This document shows, one piece after another, positions 16,185-23,964 of a stretch of 64,000 nt of DNA; positions within the stretch are counted from its first letter, which is position 1; each line of letters opens with the position of its first letter. The stretch spans positions 124,001 to 188,000 of the forward strand of contig JARKNV010000047.1 of NCBI GenBank assembly GCA_029976065.1. Reading direction: 5' to 3'. Origin of the DNA: Selenomonadales bacterium (lineage in GTDB: Bacteria > Bacillota > Negativicutes > Sporomusales > UBA7701). The notes below the pieces were generated by a model. That model was given only the letters and a program-made list of their open reading frames with translations, was not told the origin of the DNA and ran no database searches. The position numbers and the translations under genes were made by a program.

Positions 16185-17480
16185 TCATATTATACCTTTC
16201 TCCCGGGCCTCGGCGGCCAGTTGGTCGCGAAACCCGGGGTGGCTGATAGCAATCAGCGCCTTGGCCCGCTCTTGCAGGCTCTTGCCCCGGAGTTCGGCGA
16301 TGCCGCATTCGGTGACGACATAGTGAACGTCGTTGCGCGAGGTTGATACCGCCGCGCCGCGGTCGAGTTCGCAGCGAATGCGGGATATTTTCCCGCCGGC
16401 GGCGGTAGACGGCAGGGCGATTATCGATTTCCCCCCCGGCGACCGGCTGGCGCCGCGGACAAAATCCACCTGCCCGCCGATGCCGCTGAACTGACGCGAG
16501 CCGATCATTTCGGCGTTGACCTGTCCCATCAGGTCGAATTGCAGGGCGGAATTGATTGATACCATGTTCTCGTGCTGCCCGATAATGACCGGGTCGTTGA
16601 TGTAGTCCACCGGCTGTAATTCCACGTTGGGATTGTTGTCGACGAAATCATACAGCTTCTTCGTCCCCATGAGGAAAGTGGCCATAAACTTGCCGGTATT
16701 GATGGTTTTTCTCCGGTTGGTGACCACGCCGCTTTCGGCCAGCGCCACCACCCCGTCGGAGAACATCTCCGAGTGGATGCCGAGATCCTTTTTGTCTTTG
16801 AGGAACAGCAGCACGGCGTCGGGAATCGCGCCGATGCCCAGTTGCAGGGTGGCGCCGTCGGGAATGAGGCTGGCCACGTTCTCGCCGATAGCCTTTTCCT
16901 CGTCGCCGATGGCCGGGGGCGCCAGTTCGATCACCGGCCGGTCGGCCTCGACGATGTGGTTGATGGCATCAAGGTGGATTCTGGCGCCGCCGGTCCGCGG
17001 CAGGAAGCCGTTCATCTGGGCTATGACCACATAGGCGCTCTCGGCCGCGACTTTGGTGTAATCCACCGACACACCGTAGCTGCAAAAGCCCTCGTCGTCC
17101 GGCGGCGTTACCTGGATGAGCGCCACGTTTACCGGCAGGATGCGGTTGCGGAACAGGCGCGGTATCTCAGAAAAGAAGCAGGGAGTATAGTCGGCGCGTT
17201 TCTCCTCCACCGCCTTGCGGGTCGAACCGCCGACAAAGAGCGCGTTGTGGCGAAAACTCAACTCCATGCCGGGCTGGGCGTATTTGGCCGGCCCCATGGC
17301 GACCATATGCACGATCTCGACGTCCCGCAGCTGCGGTGCGCGCGCCACCATCGCCTCCACGAGCGCGGCGGGTTCGCCGCAGGCGTGGCCCACCACGACG
17401 CGGTCGCCGGATCTGATGCTCTGCACGGCCTCTTCCGCCGTTACGATCTTATCCTTATAGACCTTTCGCCAGTCGGTCAA
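16185..17480 (-). CDS. abfT: Acetyl-CoA hydrolase/transferase family; 4-hydroxybutyrate CoA-transferase
   Basis: The 431-residue protein belongs to the family I CoA-transferases that include AbfT and Cat2. Motifs are SGDRVVVGHACGEP at the N-terminus, PRTGGARIHLDAINHIVE, IPDGATLQLGIGAIPDA and the catalytic Glu in HSEMFSDGVV, followed by FSGIGGQVDFVRGASRS. It would move CoA from acetyl-CoA or butyryl-CoA to 4-hydroxybutyrate. Start is the TTG at 17478-17480 after GGTGAGGG. It overlaps the upstream Cys-motif gene by 26 bp and ends the operon that begins with the lactonase and the dehydratase, which makes 4-hydroxybutyrate the most likely acceptor. Acetate or another short acid remains possible. 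Confidence 0.85.
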   Translation of the reverse strand: MTDWRKVYKDKIVTAEEAVQSIRSGDRVVVGHACGEPAALVEAMVARAPQLRDVEIVHMVAMGPAKYAQPGMELSFRHNALFVGGSTRKAVEEKRADYTPCFFSEIPRLFRNRILPVNVALIQVTPPDDEGFCSYGVSVDYTKVAAESAYVVIAQMNGFLPRTGGARIHLDAINHIVEADRPVIELAPPAIGDEEKAIGENVASLIPDGATLQLGIGAIPDAVLLFLKDKKDLGIHSEMFSDGVVALAESGVVTNRRKTINTGKFMATFLMGTKKLYDFVDNNPNVELQPVDYINDPVIIGQHENMVSINSALQFDLMGQVNAEMIGSRQFSGIGGQVDFVRGASRSPGGKSIIALPSTAAGGKISRIRCELDRGAAVSTSRNDVHYVVTECGIAELRGKSLQERAKALIAISHPGFRDQLAAEAREKGII

Positions 17481-17772
17481 AATGATCCCTCACCTTCTTG
17501 ACAATTTCGCCGATCGGTTCAGTTTCGGCAACCGCCGCGGCATCGATCGCCCCGGGCGTCACCGCGGTGTGGCCGGCGGCGGACTTGCGGTAACGCTGCG
17601 CACAATTGGCGGAGCAGCCGCTCAGGTAGATGATGAAATCGCTGTCAGGTCGATTGTAGGCGAGGTCGTAGCCGAAGGCCACGAGTTGTTCACGAATTTC
17701 CGCCATCAGCCGGCCCCGGTCGACGCGCGGGTTGCAGCCGCCGCAAAGGCTGATGCCGACCCGCCGGCCCAT
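17455..17772 (-). CDS. Conserved CGGC-motif protein of the 4-hydroxybutyrate operon
   Basis: The start ATG (17770-17772) overlaps the end of the NifU-like gene (TGACATG), giving 105 residues. It contains SLCGGCNPRVDRG near the N-terminus and LSGCSANCAQRY about 50 residues on, two cysteine pairs that could hold a metal or Fe-S cluster or take part in thiol redox. A polar C-terminal helix (EIVKKVRDHFDRL) ends it. I do not recognise a named family. Coupling with a NifU-like protein and an Fe-S/FAD dehydratase suggests a part in cluster supply or in reactivating the oxygen-sensitive dehydratase; this is inference. Confidence 0.7.
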   Translation of the reverse strand: MGRRVGISLCGGCNPRVDRGRLMAEIREQLVAFGYDLAYNRPDSDFIIYLSGCSANCAQRYRKSAAGHTAVTPGAIDAAAVAETEPIGEIVKKVRDHFDRLAKGL

Positions 17773-17773
17773 G

Positions 17774-18058
17774 TCAGGACCGGTCCCGGTTGAGAAGTCT
17801 TCTGGCCTGGGCAAGAAGCTCTTCACTGGCCGCAAATACCGGTACCACGCCTTTGATGTCCGGACAGCCCTCTTTCAGCGCGGTTTCCACAATCTCTGAC
17901 AGGGTTTGCCGGGCGCCGGGGCATGTGGCGCATGCCCCGGTCAGCTTCACTTTTACTACGCCCCCGGGAGTGACTTCCTGCAGCGTGATGAACCCATTAT
18001 GCGCCTGCAGCATCGGCCGGACCTTGCGGTCAATTATCGCCTGCAATCTCTCCTCCAT
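17774..18058 (-). CDS. NifU-like C-terminal domain protein, 94 aa
   Basis: A stand-alone NifU-C (Nfu) domain: ERLQAIIDRKVRPMLQAHNG, VKVKLTGACATCPGARQTL with the CxxC pair that carries a transferable [4Fe-4S] cluster, then EIVETALKEGCPDIKGVV. Nfu-type proteins deliver clusters to target enzymes. It lies between the gene for 4-hydroxybutyryl-CoA dehydratase, whose cluster has an unusual His ligand, and the CGGC-motif gene, so it probably serves as a dedicated cluster donor (inference). The call of the domain is firm. Confidence 0.88.
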   Translation of the reverse strand: MEERLQAIIDRKVRPMLQAHNGFITLQEVTPGGVVKVKLTGACATCPGARQTLSEIVETALKEGCPDIKGVVPVFAASEELLAQARRLLNRDRS

Positions 18059-18093
18059 GTCGGCCCCCCCGCGGAATCGTTTGAGCTCGCCCT

Positions 18094-19548
18094 CTACTTC
18101 GCCGGTATGCCGGCGATCGCTTTGGCCAGCGCCTTCTTCTGCTCAAGATTTCCCTGCCGGGCGATCATGATGCGCTGCGCCTGGGGCGAACCGGCGCCGT
18201 GCATCGACTCCGTCCGGTACCCCACGGCCGCCGTACCGAGGGTCATATTCTCGATCAGCCGCAGGATGCGCATCCGGTGCTCGGTGGGCACGGACGGCAC
18301 GCCGCGGAAGTATTTCTCCACCACCTTGCCGATAACCGGATGGCGCAGATCCTTCTCGGACGGCATCGTCACCATCAGGCCGCCGGCTATGTCTTCGGCC
18401 AGGCGGGCGATTTCGTACGGGAAGCGGGTGACGTTCTGCTTGCAGACGTTGGCCAGCAGCAGGTCGATCTGGTAGTTGCCGGACGCCGTTTTGTAGCCTT
18501 CGGCCGAACAGGCGATGCCGCAGGCGTAAAGGGTTTCGTTGAGATGCATCATCTCGATCAGCTTATCCTTGACATGTGAGGCCTTGTTGGCGCCGTTGTA
18601 ATCGGCCGCCAGGGCCGCCGCGCCGATCAGGACGTCGCCTACGCCGACCTTGCAGCCGCCGTAGCTCTGACGGTGATAGCCGGCGAACCGCTCGACCAGT
18701 GCGCCGCTGAATTCGGTTTCGCCGCACAGGAAAACGTTTTCCCAGGGGATAAAAACGTTGTCGAAAACCATCAGCGCTTCCTGGCCGCCGAACTGCTTGT
18801 TGCCGACATCGATGTCGCCGCCCTCCAGCTTGCGGGTATCGCAGGACTGGCGGCCGTAAATGTAGAATATCCCGTCGGCGTCGGCCGGAGCGACGAAAGA
18901 AACCGCGTAGTCGGCATCCTCGGGGCCCAGGGCGATGGTAGGCATCACCAGGATCCAGTGGGAATTGACCGAGCCGGTCTGGTGAGCCTTGGCGCCGCGG
19001 ACAACGATGCCGTCCTGGCGTTTTTCGACGACCCGGACGAACAGGTCGGGGTCGGCCTGCTTGTTGGGCGGGAGGCTGCGGTCGCCTTTGGGATCGGTCA
19101 TGGCGCCGTCGACCGTCCAGTCCTCCTCTTGCATCCTCGTCAGAAACTTGACGAAGCGGTTGTGATAGTCGGTACCGAGCTTTTTGTCCATTTCAAAGGT
19201 CACGCTGTCGACGGCGTTGATAGCGTCCATACCGACGCAGCGCTGGAAGCAGGCCGCCGTTTTCTGGCCGAGGAGACGCTGCATTTTGACCTTCTTCACC
19301 AGGTCCTCGGTGCTCTGATGCAAATGACAGAAGCGGTTGATTTTCTTCCCCGTCAGGTGGGAAGTGGCGGTCATCAGGTCCTCGTACTGCGGATCAAGCG
19401 CCAGCTCATAAGTCATTTTGACCGAGTTCATCGACGGGCGGATGATGGGATGATCCACCGGGTTTTCCACCAGCTCGCCCTGCAGATAGATTTTCAGTTT
19501 CAGCTTACGCAGGCTATCTTCATACTGTTTTCCCGTCATTAATGTCAT
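18094..19548 (-). CDS. abfD: 4-hydroxybutyryl-CoA dehydratase / vinylacetyl-CoA delta-isomerase
   Basis: The 484-residue flavoprotein turns 4-hydroxybutyryl-CoA into crotonyl-CoA with FAD and a [4Fe-4S] cluster. All cluster and active-site residues known from Clostridium aminobutyricum can be found: C100 and C104 (AACFQRC), then HRQSYGGCK, which supplies the His ligand, the Tyr four residues later, the third Cys ligand seven residues after the His, and the Lys. Length agrees with the family (about 485-490). Other 4-hydroxyphenylacetate hydroxylase relatives lack these ligands, so the call is strong. The gene follows the lactonase by 108 bp and precedes the Nfu-like gene; the enzyme is soluble and oxygen-sensitive. 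Confidence 0.95.
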   Translation of the reverse strand: MTLMTGKQYEDSLRKLKLKIYLQGELVENPVDHPIIRPSMNSVKMTYELALDPQYEDLMTATSHLTGKKINRFCHLHQSTEDLVKKVKMQRLLGQKTAACFQRCVGMDAINAVDSVTFEMDKKLGTDYHNRFVKFLTRMQEEDWTVDGAMTDPKGDRSLPPNKQADPDLFVRVVEKRQDGIVVRGAKAHQTGSVNSHWILVMPTIALGPEDADYAVSFVAPADADGIFYIYGRQSCDTRKLEGGDIDVGNKQFGGQEALMVFDNVFIPWENVFLCGETEFSGALVERFAGYHRQSYGGCKVGVGDVLIGAAALAADYNGANKASHVKDKLIEMMHLNETLYACGIACSAEGYKTASGNYQIDLLLANVCKQNVTRFPYEIARLAEDIAGGLMVTMPSEKDLRHPVIGKVVEKYFRGVPSVPTEHRMRILRLIENMTLGTAAVGYRTESMHGAGSPQAQRIMIARQGNLEQKKALAKAIAGIPAK

Positions 19549-19569
19549 TTCTGTTCCCTCCTAGTTTTC

Positions 19570-19636
19570 AAGCCGTGACGGCTTTGGGGAGTAGCCGGTC
19601 AGCTCCGCTAGCTTGCGGCTGGGCGGAGCTAACCGG
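19570..19636 (-). repeat. Hairpins between the lactonase and abfD
   Basis: Within the 108-bp gap are a small hairpin AAGCCGtgaCGGCTT (19570-19584) and a larger one CCGGTcAGCTCCGC / GCGGAGCTaACCGG (19595-19636). They could be mRNA processing or stability elements that set different levels for the two enzymes. No T-run follows, so full termination is unlikely. Confidence 0.5.
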
Positions 19637-19656
19637 ACGTCCTCCCTTTGACTTGT

Positions 19657-20460
19657 TTACTCGTAATACCCGGGGGCAAGTTTCATTGTCTTGAAAAAGT
19701 CCATGTCATGCGAGAACATCACCTTGGCGTTGTACTTCTTCGCGTACCGGCGCACCTTTTCAACCGAATTGAAAAATTCCAGACTGTCGTAGACGATCCC
19801 GGAAACTTTGGCCGGCGGCCCATAGTTTTCCCTGGTGTAAAGGGCATCCTGCGGGAAGATGAGCGTCCCCTCCTTTTCCAGGTGAACGATAACTCCCAGA
19901 ACCCCGGGGGTATGGCCAGGCAGGGTTATCACTTCAACACCGGGAACCAGTTCAAAATCCTCCTCGACCAGATGATACTGCTTGACGGGGACTTCAAGGT
20001 CGGCCTTTACGTATGCGCCGTGGTTGGCCGGGTTGGGCGACAAATGCACGAGGGTTTGCCCGTATTCGAAATCCTTGCGGTGCACATACACGTCGGCATG
20101 CTCGAACAGGTGCATGTGGCCGGCGTGATCAAGATGCAGATGGGACATTACCAACGTCTTGACGTCGGCGGGTTTCGTGCCGGTCAAGGCCAGCTGCTTG
20201 ACAAAATCCTGGTTGTCGTTGCGATAGTACGGGAACACGCTTACCAGCCCCGCCGGCCAGTAGCCGTTCATCGCATCCGGGTGACAGCCGAGATCGTACA
20301 GGATCTTGCCGTCCGGATGGTCGATGAGCACCGCATAAACCGGGATTTTTATCCACTTATGCTGACATTCCTTTTGTTGAAGAGTGGCCAGGGTCGAATT
20401 GCCTACCATCCAGTTTGCGTCGCATTCCAGCCAGCCGTTGTCCAATACATATACCTTCAC
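19657..20460 (-). CDS. Metallo-beta-lactamase-fold lactonase, probable gamma-butyrolactonase
   Basis: The GTG at 20458-20460 follows AAAGGAGG at seven bases and gives 267 residues. The protein has the AiiA/AttM lactonase layout: VYVLDNGWLE, the metal site SHLHLDHAGHM (HxHxDH), PGHTPG with the next His, QDALY with the bridging Asp, and MFSHDMDFF at the C-terminus. AttM/BlcC of Agrobacterium opens gamma-butyrolactone to 4-hydroxybutyrate. Here the gene heads an operon with 4-hydroxybutyryl-CoA dehydratase and a CoA-transferase, so gamma-butyrolactone is the likely substrate; acyl-homoserine lactones remain possible. The operon is driven by a sigma-54 promoter at 20626-20642. Confidence 0.85.
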   Translation of the reverse strand: MKVYVLDNGWLECDANWMVGNSTLATLQQKECQHKWIKIPVYAVLIDHPDGKILYDLGCHPDAMNGYWPAGLVSVFPYYRNDNQDFVKQLALTGTKPADVKTLVMSHLHLDHAGHMHLFEHADVYVHRKDFEYGQTLVHLSPNPANHGAYVKADLEVPVKQYHLVEEDFELVPGVEVITLPGHTPGVLGVIVHLEKEGTLIFPQDALYTRENYGPPAKVSGIVYDSLEFFNSVEKVRRYAKKYNAKVMFSHDMDFFKTMKLAPGYYE

Positions 20461-20625
20461 ACTTATACCTCCTTTTATTTCGGATGCTTCCTTCCTCCCG
20501 CCGCCTGCCTGGCGGCCGTGAAGAAAGTAGCGGCCGGGCAAATCGGGCAACCCGAAATTGCCCGCGGCGCCCGCAGCGCCTGAAAATTCACCTCCCGGTC
20601 ACGAAATATTACGAAACCTCAATAT

Positions 20626-20642
20626 TGCATATAACGTGCCAA
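20626..20642 (-). promoter_or_regulatory. Sigma-54 promoter of the lactonase-abfD operon
   Basis: The minus strand reads TTGGCACGTTATATGCA, a close match to the -24/-12 consensus with exact GG-N10-GC spacing. Transcription would begin near 20614, giving a leader of about 150 nt before the GTG at 20460. The same element precedes the DUF1097 gene at 21405. Confidence 0.85.
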
Positions 20643-20755
20643 AACGGAAACGCCGGGGCTCGTTCGCCCTTTCACCCTACCACCTATTTCCAGTTAGACG
20701 CAAAATTGCGATAGGCGGGCAATTCTCCGACGGCAATCGCTTGGCGGCAATACGC

Positions 20756-20790
20756 AGTCGCAAAAGCGCATCACTCGCAGTTTTGCAACT
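20756..20790. promoter_or_regulatory. Upstream activator site 1 for the sigma-54 regulator
   Basis: AGTCGCAAA (20756-20764) and TTTGCAACT (20782-20790) form an inverted repeat with 17 bp between arms, one mismatch. Its centre is about 140 bp upstream of the -24/-12 promoter. A matching element with the same spacing is found at 21527-21561. The rest of 20461-20861 contains no gene. Confidence 0.75.
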
Positions 20791-20861
20791 ACTGCTTTTG
20801 GACTCCTGCCGGCATGTCCCGCGGCCAGCGCCCGTCTTCAAGGCCGCCAGAGAAACTTGCG

Positions 20862-21338
20862 TCACGCTTTGATGTTTTGAGTGTCCGCCTTTTTCACGAT
20901 GCGTAACGCCGCCCACTCGGACAGGTAGCCGCAAACTGCCCCCAGTACCAGCGCGATTAAAACGGCCGGCAAGTTGAAGTTCGTCCCGAAGAATCCCGCG
21001 CACCCCAAAAACGCCCCGGGAATAAAGCCCAAACAGGGTATTTTCGCCTGCCAGCACATAAAGGCCGCGCCAACCGCGACCGCCAGGCTGAATGCGGCTG
21101 TTTGCCCGATAGCGGGCGCAAGGAATGTCGCCCCCTGCAAAATGAGGAACCCCCATATTGCCCCGCTGACGTTCGCGCATAAAGCCATTTTCAGGCCCGG
21201 CAATTTTCCGCCGACGGCATAAAAACTGGCCCACGAAAGAAACGCCGCCCAAGTAACCATGCTCCCGGCAAGGCTCACGTACGTCCAGAGTCCGGCCAAC
21301 AGCCCCACGGTTAGGCCCGCGGCGACAACAAAATCCAT
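20862..21338 (-). CDS. DUF1097 family membrane protein
   Basis: A 158-residue protein with four to five hydrophobic segments, matching the DUF1097 family (relatives of YcdZ): start MDFVVAAGLTVGLLAGLWTY, middle SWASFYAVGGKLPGLKMALCAN, and end VLGAVCGYLSEWAALRIVKK. The family is often found near transport or catabolic genes; its function is not established. The gene has its own sigma-54 promoter at 21405-21421 and an activator site about 132 bp further up, the same control as the lactonase operon, so it probably takes part in uptake or export of the lactone or of 4-hydroxybutyrate (inference). Start follows GGGGAGG. Confidence 0.85.
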   Translation of the reverse strand: MDFVVAAGLTVGLLAGLWTYVSLAGSMVTWAAFLSWASFYAVGGKLPGLKMALCANVSGAIWGFLILQGATFLAPAIGQTAAFSLAVAVGAAFMCWQAKIPCLGFIPGAFLGCAGFFGTNFNLPAVLIALVLGAVCGYLSEWAALRIVKKADTQNIKA

Positions 21339-21404
21339 AATAATCCTCCCCTTCCCTCCATCTCTTCATATGCTGAACATAATATTGCCGGCGCCACTTT
21401 ACTT

Positions 21405-21421
21405 TGCACACAGCGTGCCAA
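21405..21421 (-). promoter_or_regulatory. Sigma-54 promoter of the DUF1097 gene
   Basis: The minus strand reads TTGGCACGCTGTGTGCA with GG-N10-GC spacing, nearly identical to the promoter at 20626-20642. The expected start near 21394 leaves a leader of about 55 nt. It lies just downstream of the regulator's terminator. Confidence 0.85.
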
Positions 21422-21426
21422 AACGT

Positions 21427-21452
21427 GAAAGCCTTGATTTCTCAAGGCTTTC
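21427..21452 (-). terminator. Terminator of the sigma-54 regulator gene
   Basis: A perfect 10-bp stem GAAAGCCTTG / CAAGGCTTTC with a 6-base loop lies about 110 bp after the regulator's stop and directly before the DUF1097 promoter. Confidence 0.65.
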
Positions 21453-21526
21453 AGCAAAGTAGGCTTATCGCAGTTTTGAGATATTATAATGACTAAATCA
21501 CTGACAACCCCTCGGCAGCAAGGCAA

Positions 21527-21561
21527 AGTCGCAAAAACGTGACAGCGGCAGCTTTGCGACT
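21527..21561. promoter_or_regulatory. Upstream activator site 2, overlapping the regulator's stop
   Basis: AGTCGCAAA (21527-21535) and TTTGCGACT (21553-21561) make a perfect 9-bp inverted repeat with a 17-bp spacer. The right arm overlaps the stop codon of the regulator gene. Its centre is about 132 bp upstream of the DUF1097 promoter, the same layout as site 1. Confidence 0.8.
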
Positions 21562-23659
21562 ACCCGTTGCTCCCTTTCAGCAACCGATACTTGGCGGCTT
21601 TGCGAAAAACCGTCGCGCGGTCTACGCCGAGAATCTCCGCCACTTTGGGCCAGGACGGGTGCTCGCGGTACGCTTCGGCGAGCATGTAGGCCTCCGTCTG
21701 TTCCACAGCCGTTTTGAGCTTCGTGCCACTCTTGGGCAAAAAGGTCTTCCTGCCGATGTCTTCAGGCAGCAACTCCAAGGTCAGTTCATCGTCGCTGGCC
21801 GTAACCATCATGCGCTCAAGCACGTTCTCCAATTCCCGGACGTTGCCCGGCCAGGAGTAATCGACCAGCCGCTGCACCACCTCCGGCGACAGCCGCTTGG
21901 AATACTTATACTGTTTGTTGATCCGGTCGATGAAATGCTTGATGAGCAGCGGCACCTCCTCCTTCCGCTCCCTGAGGGGCGGCAGATGGACCGGCACCAC
22001 CATGAGCCGGTAATAAAGATCCTGGCGGAAATGGCCCGACTTGACCATCGCCGCCATATCCCGGTTGGTAGCGGCAATGATCCGCACCTTCACCTTGCGC
22101 GCCTCGGTCCCGCCGACCCTGATCACTTCCTTTTCCTGAATGGCCCTCAGCAGTTTGGGCTGCACCAGCAGCGGCATGTCGCCCACTTCGTCGAGGAACA
22201 GTGTCCCCTTGTTGGCCAGTTCAAACAAGCCGGGCTTGCCTTCCCTTCTGGCCCCCGAAAAAGCTCCCCCTTCATAACCGAACAGTTCGGATTCGAGCAA
22301 CTGGTCGGGGATGGCGGCACAGTTGATTTTTATGAACGGGGCGGCAATGCCCTTGCCGTGCCGGTGAATGAATTTCGCGATCACGTCTTTGCCTGTCCCC
22401 GACTCGCCGGTAATTAGCACGGTCGAGTCGACCTCGGCGATTTTCAGCGCCAGCTCGAAAGCGCGGGCCATCGGCGGGCTCCGGTACACGATCTCGTCGT
22501 CCTTGATATGCTGTGACCGCAGGTGCGACAGCTCGGTCTTGTACTTCAGGGTCTGCTCCTTCGTCCTGGCCAGTTGGTCCTGCAGATTGACCAGTTCGGT
22601 AACATCCCGCACGTTGGTCACCACCCGCGACAATTCGCCCCGCTCATTGAACACCGGATTGCCGGTGACCAGTATTCGCCGGTCCTTGTTCGCCAACTGG
22701 TTGATTGTTATGCTCTTCTTCTCCTTCATGACCAGCAGCGTTACCGATTGATCGAAATAGCCCTTATCGACAAGCTCCTGCATGTTCCGTCCCTTGACTT
22801 CGCTGAACTTGATGCCGGTAATCCGCTCGTAGGCCCTGTTGACCCGCAGGACGTTGCCCTGTCCGTCGGTGATCCAGATGCCGTCATACGACGAATCGAT
22901 GATCGCTTCCAGCTCCTTGATCAGGCTCTTGACATTGCTTAGCTCGTTGGACATCTTATCCACAATCGAAATATCCTGGAAGACCGATACGGCCCCCTTG
23001 AGCTGACCCTGCACGATGATCGGGGCGTAGTTGGCCATTAGGGCGATGCCGTTAATTTCAACCTTCCGCCCGATCAGCGTCTTTTTCGTTTTGAGAATGG
23101 TCGGCATAACCGTGTTGGGAATGACTGCCGCCACGGGACGGCCGACCATCGCGGCCCGGCCAATGCCCAGCAGCTCCTCGCCGGCCTTATTGACCAGAAT
23201 GATGATCCCGTTGTCGTCCACCGCCAGGATGCCGCTCTGGACGGAATTTATAACGGCGAAAAACCGTTGCTTGAATTCGGACAGGCTTTTCCGCAGACAA
23301 GCGAGCAGGCCGCCGGTTCCGATCACGCCGACGACCTCTCCGGAGCTGTCGACAACCACCGCCCTAGTGAGGCCGCGCGGCAGGGAATCGACGTCCGAAT
23401 CCGCCGCGATGCAAGGGATCTGCTGGCTGATACGAAACTGAATATCTGCGTCGTCAACGGCGGCGCCGTTCCTGTCGCTGCAAAAAGTTGCCAGATCGAC
23501 AGTGCCAATAAACCGCCGCTCGCTGTCGACGACCGGCACGAAGTCGATGCCCGCCGGCAAATCGGCCAAGGAAGGTAATTCAAATAATTCCGTCAGCAAA
23601 ACAGGTGTAAATGAGCTCATGATATCAGCAGCCTTCATCACGCCACCACCAATCCTCAT
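21560..23659 (-). CDS. Sigma-54-dependent enhancer-binding regulator (CBS, PAS, AAA+, Fis-type HTH)
   Basis: This 699-residue activator has an N-terminal pair of CBS repeats (about 8-125), two PAS domains (about 135-245 and 265-375), a sigma-54 interaction AAA+ domain (about 405-630) and a Fis-type HTH (AEILGVDRATVFRKAAKY). Walker A is GESGTGKD, Walker B is GTLFLDEVGDMP, the R-finger region is WPGNVRELENV. The sigma-54 contact loop reads GAFSGA instead of GAFTGA, a conservative change found in functional relatives. CBS domains suggest sensing of a nucleotide or CoA-like ligand. Targets are inferred from two identical promoter/activator-site pairs at 20.6 and 21.4 kb. Start is ATG 23657-23659; an ATG 21 bases later with GGTGG is an alternative. 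Confidence 0.9.
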   Translation of the reverse strand: MRIGGGVMKAADIMSSFTPVLLTELFELPSLADLPAGIDFVPVVDSERRFIGTVDLATFCSDRNGAAVDDADIQFRISQQIPCIAADSDVDSLPRGLTRAVVVDSSGEVVGVIGTGGLLACLRKSLSEFKQRFFAVINSVQSGILAVDDNGIIILVNKAGEELLGIGRAAMVGRPVAAVIPNTVMPTILKTKKTLIGRKVEINGIALMANYAPIIVQGQLKGAVSVFQDISIVDKMSNELSNVKSLIKELEAIIDSSYDGIWITDGQGNVLRVNRAYERITGIKFSEVKGRNMQELVDKGYFDQSVTLLVMKEKKSITINQLANKDRRILVTGNPVFNERGELSRVVTNVRDVTELVNLQDQLARTKEQTLKYKTELSHLRSQHIKDDEIVYRSPPMARAFELALKIAEVDSTVLITGESGTGKDVIAKFIHRHGKGIAAPFIKINCAAIPDQLLESELFGYEGGAFSGARREGKPGLFELANKGTLFLDEVGDMPLLVQPKLLRAIQEKEVIRVGGTEARKVKVRIIAATNRDMAAMVKSGHFRQDLYYRLMVVPVHLPPLRERKEEVPLLIKHFIDRINKQYKYSKRLSPEVVQRLVDYSWPGNVRELENVLERMMVTASDDELTLELLPEDIGRKTFLPKSGTKLKTAVEQTEAYMLAEAYREHPSWPKVAEILGVDRATVFRKAAKYRLLKGSNG

Positions 23660-23680
23660 GGCTTACTATACCTTCTTAAT

Positions 23681-23698
23681 ATGCATAATCTATGCCAA
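23681..23698 (-). promoter_or_regulatory. Possible sigma-54 promoter of the regulator itself
   Basis: The minus strand reads TTGGCATAGATTATGCAT, GG-N10-GC with one deviation from the -24 consensus. Transcription would start about 12 bases before the first ATG, so the second ATG at 23638 would be preferred if it is used. No AGTCGCAAA site is seen upstream. Autoregulation is only suggested. Confidence 0.4.
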
Positions 23699-23844
23699 GC
23701 CATAGACCGAATTGCCCCCTGGCTGGTTTACTTCAATAAGCCCTTCAACTTTTCCTGGCGGCCGGCGCAAATTTCATATTATTGGGAATCGTAATACTTA
23801 AATCCTATTTCATTATTGGTTGAGGCAGTCCCAAAACAAATGTT

Positions 23845-23888
23845 AAACCCCCATCCCATGGACCTTCGTCGCCAAGGGAAGGGGGTTT
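23845..23888 (-). terminator. Terminator of the tct operon
   Basis: AAACCCCC / GGGGGTTT outer stem with an inner CCC/GGG pairing encloses a loop; in the leftward direction it follows tctB by about 75 bp and is flanked by T-rich sequence. The rest of 23700-23964 shows no gene. Confidence 0.7.
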
Positions 23889-23964
23889 TCTCGGCAAATG
23901 GCATGCCTATTACCGGCCCGGGCTTACCGCTCCATGCCGGGTTTGGGTGGACGAGCCGTCAGCA

